This document shows positions 6,819 to 12,661 of a stretch of 12,661 nt of DNA, piece after piece (positions within the stretch are counted from its first letter, which is position 1; the number at the start of each line of letters is the position of its first letter). The stretch is taken from assembly GCA_003223895.1 (NCBI GenBank), contig QHXD01000255.1:7852-20512 (forward strand), read 5' to 3'. A program made the position numbers and the translations under genes. The notes beneath the pieces were generated by a model, which worked only from the letters and a program-made list of their open reading frames with translations, had not been told where the DNA came from and did no database searches. The stretch comes from Acidobacteriota bacterium. GTDB lineage: Bacteria; Acidobacteriota; Terriglobia; 20CM-2-55-15.

Positions 6819-7439
6819 TTAAGACTTTCCGCTCGCGATGAGCTTCGCTTCAGCCTTCGCCTGATTCTCATCAAGCTTGGCCTGGCCTTCCGCTTTCTTC
6901 ACTTCGGCCTTGGCGTCTTTCTTCTCCATATCGGGACGGAGTTCTCGCAGGGCATCTCCCAAAGACATGCGCTTTTCGCCGGTCATCTCCGACTTAAGCT
7001 GGCTGAACGGAATACCGAGATTCTTTGACACGTGAAGAGCCGCAACGAACTGGCCCTGGTTCTTGAATCCGGCTGCGGCATCCGCCACGGTCATGCGCGC
7101 CGGAAGAAGCGGTTTCAGCCTTGAAGAAAGTTCCGGGTTGCGGTCGAGCGAGTTGACAACCTTCATTTCGACAGGCTTCTGGTTAGGCTGCTCGGCGACC
7201 TTTCCGTTGTCCTGGCGCAGCGTGTTCTTCCCCTTGCCGGCGTCGGTGTTGGAGGCGACGCGATCCTTAGTGCGGCTCGCGACGGCTTTGCTTCGAGACG
7301 GAGGCGGTACCGGTACTCCTTTCTCGTTCACGGCCGAAGCCGCTCCGGCGCCGCGCTGACGTTGTGCTTGTAGTGAAAAATAGCCCAGGTACGTGCAGAT
7401 ACTCCCACCCAGAAATAGCAAGATTAACTTTTTTTTCAT
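6819..7439 (-). CDS. Conserved hypothetical protein with N-terminal membrane anchor or signal
   Basis: A 206-residue protein. M-K-K-K followed by a hydrophobic stretch (5-23) marks a signal peptide or anchor. Residues 28-95 are low-complexity and rich in Pro, Ser, Lys and Asn. A compact conserved-looking core (about 98-160) contains L-K-P-L-L-P, A-A-A-G-F-K-N-Q-G-Q-F-V-A-A-L-H-V-S (121-138), N-L-G-I-P-F-S-Q-L-K and M-S-L-G-D-A-L. I associate this core with hypothetical proteins of Acidobacteriota, from memory only. The tail (161-206) is a Lys/Ala/Glu-rich, probably helical or coiled-coil segment. The ATG at 7439 is chosen because GGGAGGGG lies just upstream; the frame stays open to 7532, but that extension lacks a ribosome site. 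Function unknown. It is convergent with the DUF1501 gene and lies downstream of the PEP-mutase-family gene with 108 nt between them, so it may have its own promoter. Confidence 0.8.
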   Translation of the reverse strand: MKKKLILLFLGGSICTYLGYFSLQAQRQRGAGAASAVNEKGVPVPPPSRSKAVASRTKDRVASNTDAGKGKNTLRQDNGKVAEQPNQKPVEMKVVNSLDRNPELSSRLKPLLPARMTVADAAAGFKNQGQFVAALHVSKNLGIPFSQLKSEMTGEKRMSLGDALRELRPDMEKKDAKAEVKKAEGQAKLDENQAKAEAKLIASGKS

Positions 7440-7443
7440 ATTA

Positions 7444-7451
7444 CCCCTCCC
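7444..7451 (-). promoter_or_regulatory. Ribosome binding site deciding the start at 7439
   Basis: On the minus strand this reads GGGAGGGG, with its GGAGG core 6 nt before the ATG at 7439. It separates the signal-bearing start M-K-K-K from the upstream in-frame start at 7532. Confidence 0.75.
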
Positions 7452-7547
7452 GCCTGCTATGGCATTCGGAGCTCCAAAGGCACTCATCGCGGAAGGTATT
7501 GAATCGAGGCGGGCTAGAGCAGACGGCTCCACCGCGTGTCTAGATAC

Positions 7548-8381
7548 TTAGTGGATCTCACGGAAAAATCCGTTGATATCGGCAAATGGCGACACAGCGT
7601 CGAAACCGCTGAAGCTTCCTTCCTTTGCAATGGGCTGAGCGGCGTTCATGAAGCCGCTCCAGGCGGCGCGGGAGAGTGTGGAGCCGACGCTGATACGGCG
7701 CACTCCCATCCCGGCGAAGTCGGAAACCTTAAGCCCGGTATTTCTGCTGACCAGGACATTGACTGGCCTGGGGCTCACCGCCGCGACAATGGTTTTGATG
7801 TCCTCGGGCTGATATGGTCCCGGCGCGTAGAGCACATCCGCACCGGCTTCCGCGTAGGCCTGCAGACGGCGCACCGATTCCTTCAACGGTTCGGAGTGGC
7901 CGACGAGGTAACATTCGGCTCTTGCCGTCAGCAGGACTCCCGCACCGGACGCATCAATGGCGGCCCGCGCAGCCCGGATCCGCTCGACGGCCAGCGGCAG
8001 CTCGTATAGCGGATTCATCCGATTTCCAGTGGAGTCTTCGATCGAAAGACCTGCAACACCCGTCTCGACACAGAGGCGTACATTGGCCGCCACACCTTCC
8101 GGTTCGTGGGCATAGCCCGACTCAAAATCGGCATTTACGGGCAAATCGACTGCGGCAACAATCTCCGCGATGTTGCCGAGTATACTGTCGCGTGGCACGG
8201 CCGAGTCCGGCAGCCCGCGCGAAAACGCAAACCCGGCGCTGGTGGTCGCCAGAGCCTGAAACCCGAGATGCCGCAGGTACCGCGCTGAACCGGGATCCCA
8301 GGGATTTGGAATCACAAAACAACCGCTTTCGTGGAGCTTTCGAAATGCCTGGCGGCGAGCAGTGAAATCAGTGAGCGACAT
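7548..8381 (-). CDS. PEP mutase / isocitrate lyase superfamily enzyme
   Basis: A 277-residue cytoplasmic TIM-barrel protein without a signal peptide. Family marks are V-I-P-N-P-W-D (23-29), A-T-T-S-A-G (45-50, the usual substrate-loop T-S), N-A-D-F-E-S-G-Y (83-90, metal-binding D85), G-L-S-I-E-D (111-116), T-A-R-A-E (152-156), A-G-A-D-V-L-Y-A-P-G (179-188) and G-V-R-R-I-S-V-G (226-233). The lyase loop with a catalytic Cys (K-K-C-G-H) is missing, so it is not isocitrate or methylisocitrate lyase. It fits the broad class annotated as isocitrate lyase/phosphoenolpyruvate mutase family, whose members cleave or rearrange C-C or P-C bonds of 2-oxo acids; the exact substrate is open. No phosphonate genes are nearby. 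It is transcribed divergently from the fused membrane gene, with only 18 nt between the two start codons. Confidence 0.88.
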   Translation of the reverse strand: MSLTDFTARRQAFRKLHESGCFVIPNPWDPGSARYLRHLGFQALATTSAGFAFSRGLPDSAVPRDSILGNIAEIVAAVDLPVNADFESGYAHEPEGVAANVRLCVETGVAGLSIEDSTGNRMNPLYELPLAVERIRAARAAIDASGAGVLLTARAECYLVGHSEPLKESVRRLQAYAEAGADVLYAPGPYQPEDIKTIVAAVSPRPVNVLVSRNTGLKVSDFAGMGVRRISVGSTLSRAAWSGFMNAAQPIAKEGSFSGFDAVSPFADINGFFREIH

Positions 8382-8385
8382 ATCC

Positions 8386-8392
8386 AGGAAAG
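8386..8392 (+). promoter_or_regulatory. Ribosome binding site supporting a TTG start at 8400
   Basis: AGGAAAG lies 7 nt upstream of TTG at 8400, which places the first membrane helix four codons in, as expected for the family. The alternative ATG at 8331 would overlap the divergent gene by 51 nt and add residues that do not look like this family. Confidence 0.55.
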
Positions 8393-8399
8393 ATACACC

Positions 8400-9716
8400 T
8401 TGAATCGACGGCCAGTCTTGTTGTTTTTATTCCTGATCTCGGGTGGCTGCGGGCTGATCTACGAGGTCGTGTGGACCAGGCTCTTCACGGTCATCATCGG
8501 CAACACCGTCTTTTCGGTCAGCGCCATTCTCACGGTTTTCATGGCCGGTCTCGCGCTGGGCAGCCGGCTGGCCGGCAAACTCCTCGATCAAAGACCAATT
8601 CCACTGGCTCGCGCGTACGCGCTGCTCGAGGCCGGAATCGGTGTTTACAATTTCCTGCTCCCGTTTTTTCTCAAGGCCGCCGACCCCTTCTTTGGTTCGC
8701 TGTACTCGTCCGCTTACCAGTCATTCTGGATCCTGGAATTGGCGAGGCTGCTTATTTCATTCGCATTGCTGATCGTACCGGCGTCATTGATGGGCGCCAC
8801 TCTGCCAATCCTTATCCGGCTGTATGTCAAAAACATCGCGAGCGTGGGCGCGCAAGCCGGCCGTGTGTATGCAGTGAACACGCTGGGGGCTGCGCTGGGA
8901 GCAGCCGCTGCCGGGTTCCTGCTTGTTCCGTACATTGGAGTGACGTTCGCGTTGTACCTGGCGGCAGCGCTGAATCTTTGCATCGCTCTTGTTGCCCGGC
9001 AGGCCGGCCGCAAGGATGAAACCGTTTCTGTCGTTCAGGAGACCGGCGACACTGCGCCGGGTCCTCGCATTTTTCTTGTTGCGATGCTGCTGTCGGGTGC
9101 TGCCGCCCTGATGAATGAAGTGGCATGGACTCGCGTGCTTGGACTCGTCGTGGGGCCGACCACGTACGCGTTCACACTCATGTTATGCGCGATGATTACA
9201 GGACTCGCATTTGGCGCCGCCGCTGGTTCCCAGCTGACGAGGCGTTACGAAGTCCGGCCGAGTACCTTCGCATGGATTGAAGTCGGAGTGGGTTTCTCGT
9301 CACTTGCGCTTGTTCCCGCCTTCGGCCACTTGCCTGTATGGATCGGTACGCTGGTCAAACGTTACGCGGCATCTTTCGCTGCGCTCCAGGTCCTCGACTT
9401 GTTCCTGTTCTTCGGCCTCCTGCTGGTTCCCACGATGTTGCTGGGGATGACGTTTCCGATTGCTGCGAAACTCTATGCGAAATCCGATTCCCTTCTCGGC
9501 ACCGAAGTAAGCGCAATCTATGCCTTCAACACAATTGGCGGCATCGTTGGGTCGCTTGCCGCAGGATTCATTCTCATTCCCAGGATCGGGTCGCAAAAGA
9601 CGCTGATCTTCGCAGCCGTCCTGAATGCCGCGACGGGAGTGCTGTTGACTCTGGGAACGCGGGCTAAAGCCCGCGACTACATTGGGGATCAACGTGGTTC
9701 CTCCAATGTAGTTTAG
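8400..9716 (+). CDS. Fused MFS/spermidine-synthase-like protein, membrane half (interrupted by repeat)
   Basis: A 438-codon fragment with twelve hydrophobic segments in two homologous sets of six. Matching landmarks are E-V-V-W-T-R (22-27) against E-V-A-W-T-R (240-245), G-A-T-L-P-I (132-137) against G-M-T-F-P-I (349-354), and Y-A-V-N-T-L-G near 157 against Y-A-F-N-T-I-G near 374. This is the N-terminal part of the fused membrane protein/spermidine synthase family. From about residue 420 the translation comes from the inserted palindrome, ending at TAG 9714-9716. The downstream ORF continues with the next membrane helix and the synthase domain, so the two ORFs were one gene. Adding back 8 nt missing from the palindrome joins them into 1075 codons. 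The gene is either inactivated or makes a truncated protein; an assembly error is also possible. Transport substrate unknown. Confidence 0.85.
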   Translation: MNRRPVLLFLFLISGGCGLIYEVVWTRLFTVIIGNTVFSVSAILTVFMAGLALGSRLAGKLLDQRPIPLARAYALLEAGIGVYNFLLPFFLKAADPFFGSLYSSAYQSFWILELARLLISFALLIVPASLMGATLPILIRLYVKNIASVGAQAGRVYAVNTLGAALGAAAAGFLLVPYIGVTFALYLAAALNLCIALVARQAGRKDETVSVVQETGDTAPGPRIFLVAMLLSGAAALMNEVAWTRVLGLVVGPTTYAFTLMLCAMITGLAFGAAAGSQLTRRYEVRPSTFAWIEVGVGFSSLALVPAFGHLPVWIGTLVKRYAASFAALQVLDLFLFFGLLLVPTMLLGMTFPIAAKLYAKSDSLLGTEVSAIYAFNTIGGIVGSLAAGFILIPRIGSQKTLIFAAVLNAATGVLLTLGTRAKARDYIGDQRGSSNVV

Positions 9717-9725
9717 CCCGCGTTC
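9655..9725. repeat. REP-like palindrome copy 2, inserted in a gene and missing 8 nt
   Basis: The left arm (9655-9683) is identical to that of the copy at 5253, and the loop is closely similar. The right arm (9705-9725) lacks the 8 nt CGCGGGCT present in copy 1 (breakpoint after 9712, one-base ambiguity), which removes one half of the internal mini-palindrome. Two extra pairs next to the loop (GG/CC) extend the stem. It lies between two membrane-helix codon blocks of the fused gene and creates the stop at 9714-9716. Confidence 0.9.
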
Positions 9726-9756
9726 GTACAGTCAATGGTTCCCTGCCGCCGCCGCG

Positions 9757-11619
9757 TTGCTGATCATCCCCGGACTCTTCTTCATCCCGAGATGGGATCC
9801 GGAGCTCATGGCGTCCGGAGCCTACAAGTACGCGCCGTATTACCCCTCCAATTCGGACATGGAAACCATGCTGACGGCCGGCGACCTTTTGTATTTCAAG
9901 GAAGGAGCGACGACCACCGTTTCCGCAAAGAGAGATCGCGGAAAAGTATCGCTGGCGATCGACGGAAAGATCGATGCCACCGACGCCGGTGACATGATCA
10001 CGCAAAAGCTGCTCGCGCACATTCCATTGCTGTTGAGCAGGTCGGCAAAGAACGTGGCGATCATCGGGCTGGGCAGCGGCGTTACAGCCGGCGCGGCGCT
10101 GAAGCATTCGATCGAGAAACTGGATGTCGTGGAAATTTCGCCCGAGGTTGTGGAGGCATCGCGATTCTTTTCACACGTCAATCACAACGCGCTCAACGAC
10201 CCCCGAACCGAGTTGATCGTCGGAGACGGGCGAAATCACCTGCGCTACGCGAACCGTCAGTACGACGTCGTCATATCCGAGCCTTCGAACCCGTGGATGA
10301 CCGGAATGGCGTCGCTCTTCACCCGCGAGTTCTTCAGAGAAGCTCGATTGCGACTCGCACCCGGGGGGATTCACTGCCAGTGGTTTCACGGTTACAACAT
10401 GTCCATCGACGACGTTCGGACCGTGATCGCGACTTTCCGGACAGAGTTTCCGCACGCCATGCTATGGACACTGACCGAATACGATTTCCTGCTGCTCGGC
10501 TCACCGTCCCCACTCACCATCGACGAGCATGTCTTGCAGCATAATTTTGAGCGCGTGTCCGGCGATCTAAAGGAAGTCCGGATCCAGGATCTCTACAGCG
10601 TTACTTCCCTGCTTTTCCTGCGTGATCAAGAACTCGATCGATTCGCCGAAGGCGCAGTCTTGAACACCGACGACCGTCCCGTGCTGGAGTTTCGCGCTCC
10701 CCGTTTCATTCACGCCAACACCGCCGACCAGAATTTTGCCGCGCTCAGCGCTGCACGGGACAATCCGAAAGAGATCAAAGCCACTTCCGAGAATCACCGG
10801 CACAAGGGCGAGATGTTTCTTGCTGCCGAAGCTTTTAAAGAAGCAACGAAGGAATTTCGGGCCGCACTTGCGCTCGACGTAAACGACGAACAGGCCTGGA
10901 AAGGGCTGGTTGAAACGGAGCGGGGCGCCGATCGGTCCGAGCTGCAGACATTTTTCGAAGAAGCACTCCGGACACAGTCGATCCGTGTCGTCAGGTTTGC
11001 CGCTGCCGACTTTTACTCCCAGCAAGGAAGATACACGCGAGCTGTCGAAATTCTCGACGATGCCTTGAAGGAAGACCCAAACAATCTCCAGACGCTCGAA
11101 AAGCTGGCAGATGTGCTCGGCCTGCAGGGCGGTACGCGGCTGCCGCAGGTCGCCGAACGGCTTCTTGCGATTGCTCCCGAGAACACGATTGGCCTTTATC
11201 ATCTCGCAACGATTCGGCTGTATCAGGGTCGTCTGGACGAAGCGATTCAAATTGCAAAACGATTACTGGAACACGACCCGCAAAACATCCGCGGACGAAA
11301 TCTCCTGGCGATCGCTTACGGACAAACGTTTCAACCCGAACGGGCAGACGCCGAGTTTCGCCGCGCGATTGAACAGTCGCCGGAAAACTGGCTCTCCTGC
11401 AACAACTACGGTCTGTTTCTTCTGGAACGAGGCAAGCCCGCCGAAGCTCTCCAACAGTTTCGGCACTCGATCAGCGTAAATCCGGAGAACGTGCAGGGCT
11501 TCGTTGGAATCGGAGAAGCCTACAGGCAGGCCGGAAACATGCGCAAAGCACAAAGCTGGTACCGGAAGGCCCTTCAACTGGATCCCAACCAACCGGTGGC
11601 AAAGCAGTACGTAAAATGA
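9757..11619 (+). CDS. Fused spermidine-synthase-like/TPR half of the interrupted gene
   Basis: The frame is open from 9712, just inside the palindrome; the first possible start is TTG 9757, an ATG is at 9808, and neither has a good ribosome site. Numbering is from 9757. The sequence begins with the end of a membrane helix (L-I-I-P-G-L-F-F). The Rossmann-type synthase domain (about 50-260) has G104-L-G-S-G108, acidic E126 in V-V-E-I-S-P-E, G-D-G-R-N (156-160) and S-E-P-S-N-P-W (174-180). In true spermidine synthase the equivalent segment carries a catalytic Asp, so polyamine synthesis is doubtful. A TPR array (about 338-620) has A-L-x-L-D and N-P-E-N-V-type turns and should bind other proteins. 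The natural protein would be about 1075 residues including copy 2. If this half is not re-initiated, it is a pseudogene fragment. It is convergent with the MATE gene, 9 nt away. Confidence 0.85.
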   Translation: MLIIPGLFFIPRWDPELMASGAYKYAPYYPSNSDMETMLTAGDLLYFKEGATTTVSAKRDRGKVSLAIDGKIDATDAGDMITQKLLAHIPLLLSRSAKNVAIIGLGSGVTAGAALKHSIEKLDVVEISPEVVEASRFFSHVNHNALNDPRTELIVGDGRNHLRYANRQYDVVISEPSNPWMTGMASLFTREFFREARLRLAPGGIHCQWFHGYNMSIDDVRTVIATFRTEFPHAMLWTLTEYDFLLLGSPSPLTIDEHVLQHNFERVSGDLKEVRIQDLYSVTSLLFLRDQELDRFAEGAVLNTDDRPVLEFRAPRFIHANTADQNFAALSAARDNPKEIKATSENHRHKGEMFLAAEAFKEATKEFRAALALDVNDEQAWKGLVETERGADRSELQTFFEEALRTQSIRVVRFAAADFYSQQGRYTRAVEILDDALKEDPNNLQTLEKLADVLGLQGGTRLPQVAERLLAIAPENTIGLYHLATIRLYQGRLDEAIQIAKRLLEHDPQNIRGRNLLAIAYGQTFQPERADAEFRRAIEQSPENWLSCNNYGLFLLERGKPAEALQQFRHSISVNPENVQGFVGIGEAYRQAGNMRKAQSWYRKALQLDPNQPVAKQYVK

Positions 11620-11628
11620 CTGAAGGTC

Positions 11629-12661
11629 TCACACCACTTTTCGTTTCCAGTTGCCGCGCGTGAACACGAGCGCGCTCACCAGAGCCAGAGTCGAGAACGA
11701 CACCGTGGCGGCCCAGAAAACTCCGCGAGGTCCGAGTCCGGCATAGTTGGCGAGAACATAAGCCAGGGGAATCTCCCAGCACCAGAAACAACCGAGGTTG
11801 ATCCAGGTTGGAGTCCACGTGTCTCCGGCCCCGTTGAGAGCGCTCGTCAGAACCATTCCATAGGCGTAAAACAGAAAGCCGAAACTCACGGTTCGAAGAC
11901 ACGAGGCGGCGTAACCGAGAACCACGGGTTCCCTGGTAAAGATGCCGACAATAGACTCGGCGAAGACGATGAAGGTGAGGCCGATGAGACCGAGGAAAAT
12001 CATGTTGTAGAAACCCGCCATCCAGGCCGCCTTCTCGGCCCGCTCGGGTTTTCCGGCACCGAGTGCCTGCCCAACCATGGTGGCGGCAGCGTTCGCCATA
12101 CCCCAGGACGGCAGCAGCGCAAACAAAATAATCCGGATACCGATCGTGTTCCCGGCGATGGCCGTGCTGCCATATTTGGACAGTATTTTGACCAGACCAA
12201 GCCAGCTCGTTGTTCCGATAATGATCTGAAACATGGCCGTCGTGGAGAGGCGCCACACGCGCGCCATGACCGAAAAGTCGAAACCCAGGCGATCGCGCGT
12301 AATGACGATGCGTCCATTGCGCCGCGCGAATTGCGACAGTTGAAAAAGAACGCCGCATCCCCGGCCTATCGTGGTCGCGACCGCGGCGCCCGTCACTCCC
12401 AGCTCGGGAAACGGACCAATACCGAAAATCAGGCAAGGTCCGAGCACAATGTTGATGAAGTTCGCGAACCACAGAACCCGCATCGCGATCACTGCGTCGC
12501 CGGCGCCCCTGAAGATGGCATTGATCATGTACAACATCACGATCACGACGTTTCCGCCCAGCATGATTCGCGTGTAGGTTGTTCCGATTTGCAGGACCGT
12601 GGCGGGAGCACCGAGCATACGAAGAAACGTCGGCGCCAGAGTAACGCCCACAATCCCGATG
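11629..12661 (-). CDS. MATE-family multidrug/toxin exporter, C-terminal part (5' end outside window)
   Basis: The minus-strand frame is open to the right edge, and 344 codons plus a partial codon are visible. Typical MATE proteins have about 450 residues and twelve helices, so roughly 100 N-terminal residues are missing. Visible marks include repeated hydrophobic helices, N-A-I-F-R-G-A-G-D-A (a family-typical R-G-x-G-D after a membrane helix) and its second-half counterpart S-A-L-N-G-A-G-D-T-W-T-P, A-T-M-V-G-Q-A-L-G-A-G-K-P-E-R-A (the M-x-G-Q-x-L-G-A motif linking halves), and P-E-L-G-V-T-G-A-A-V-A-T. These paired motifs show the twofold MATE repeat. It probably exports cationic compounds with Na+ or H+ antiport. 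No terminator is visible in the 9 nt before the convergent gene. The GTG at 12651 is internal, not a start. Confidence 0.9.
   Translation of the reverse strand, partial: IGIVGVTLAPTFLRMLGAPATVLQIGTTYTRIMLGGNVVIVMLYMINAIFRGAGDAVIAMRVLWFANFINIVLGPCLIFGIGPFPELGVTGAAVATTIGRGCGVLFQLSQFARRNGRIVITRDRLGFDFSVMARVWRLSTTAMFQIIIGTTSWLGLVKILSKYGSTAIAGNTIGIRIILFALLPSWGMANAAATMVGQALGAGKPERAEKAAWMAGFYNMIFLGLIGLTFIVFAESIVGIFTREPVVLGYAASCLRTVSFGFLFYAYGMVLTSALNGAGDTWTPTWINLGCFWCWEIPLAYVLANYAGLGPRGVFWAATVSFSTLALVSALVFTRGNWKRKVV

Noticed and set aside
7548..8381. Methylisocitrate lyase (prpB) or phosphonate-pathway PEP mutase (ppm)
   Set aside because: The K-K-C-G-H lyase loop is absent, and no propionate or phosphonate genes flank it, so only the superfamily call is supported.
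8331..8399. Upstream ATG extension of the fused membrane gene
   Set aside because: It would overlap the divergent PEP-mutase-family gene's start by 51 nt, adds polar residues ahead of the first helix, and lacks the AGGAAAG site that precedes TTG 8400.
9757..11619. Independent spermidine synthase gene (speE)
   Set aside because: The fragment starts inside a membrane helix, lacks a ribosome site, carries S-E-P-S-N-P in place of the catalytic-Asp motif, and joins in frame to the upstream membrane half when 8 nt are restored.
11471..12472. Minus-strand open frame of 333 codons overlapping the MATE gene
   Set aside because: It is a second frame on the same strand as the well-supported MATE transporter; its translation is Arg/His-rich with no recognisable motifs.

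Overview
The window is 12.7 kb of GC-rich DNA with ten protein-coding units and four conspicuous palindromic elements. The gene families point to an Acidobacteriota-like soil or sediment bacterium: a secreted monohaem DUF1549/DUF1553 protein paired with a Tat-exported DUF1501 protein, a double-cupredoxin lipoprotein, a conserved hypothetical protein I associate with Acidobacteriota, and abundant REP-like palindromes. Verrucomicrobiota or Planctomycetota remain possible. I see no rRNA, tRNA, CRISPR array, transposase or phage gene.

Region 1 (1-3046, + strand) looks like an operon of exported proteins. It holds a lipoprotein with two type-1 copper domains (5' end outside the window), a cytochrome c'-like haem protein, a secreted NTF2/SnoaL-fold protein, and a formylglycine-generating-enzyme-fold protein that lacks the catalytic cysteines. 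Together they suggest periplasmic copper/haem redox chemistry, but the substrate cannot be read from the sequence.

Region 2 (3046-6818) starts with a 70-bp inverted repeat, followed by a candidate promoter and two + strand genes: the DUF1549/DUF1553 monohaem protein and the DUF1501 protein. A second palindrome lies between these genes, and a third exactly fills the gap to the convergent gene downstream.

Region 3 (6819-8381, - strand) has a small membrane-anchored or secreted hypothetical protein and a PEP mutase/isocitrate lyase superfamily enzyme.

Region 4 (8400-11619, + strand) is a large fused gene with a twelve-helix membrane part, a spermidine-synthase-like methyltransferase fold and C-terminal TPRs. 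It is split by a copy of the same palindrome found at 5253-5330. This copy lacks 8 nt relative to its sibling. Restoring those 8 nt gives one uninterrupted 1075-codon reading frame through the palindrome. The insertion was therefore apparently tolerated in frame, and the later 8-nt loss (or an assembly error) broke the gene. This is the most informative observation in the window.

Region 5 (11629-12661, - strand) is the C-terminal three quarters of a MATE-family transporter that runs off the right edge.

No stretch over 300 bases lacks a gene. The longest intergenic stretch is 3047-3298, which holds the 70-bp inverted repeat and a candidate promoter.
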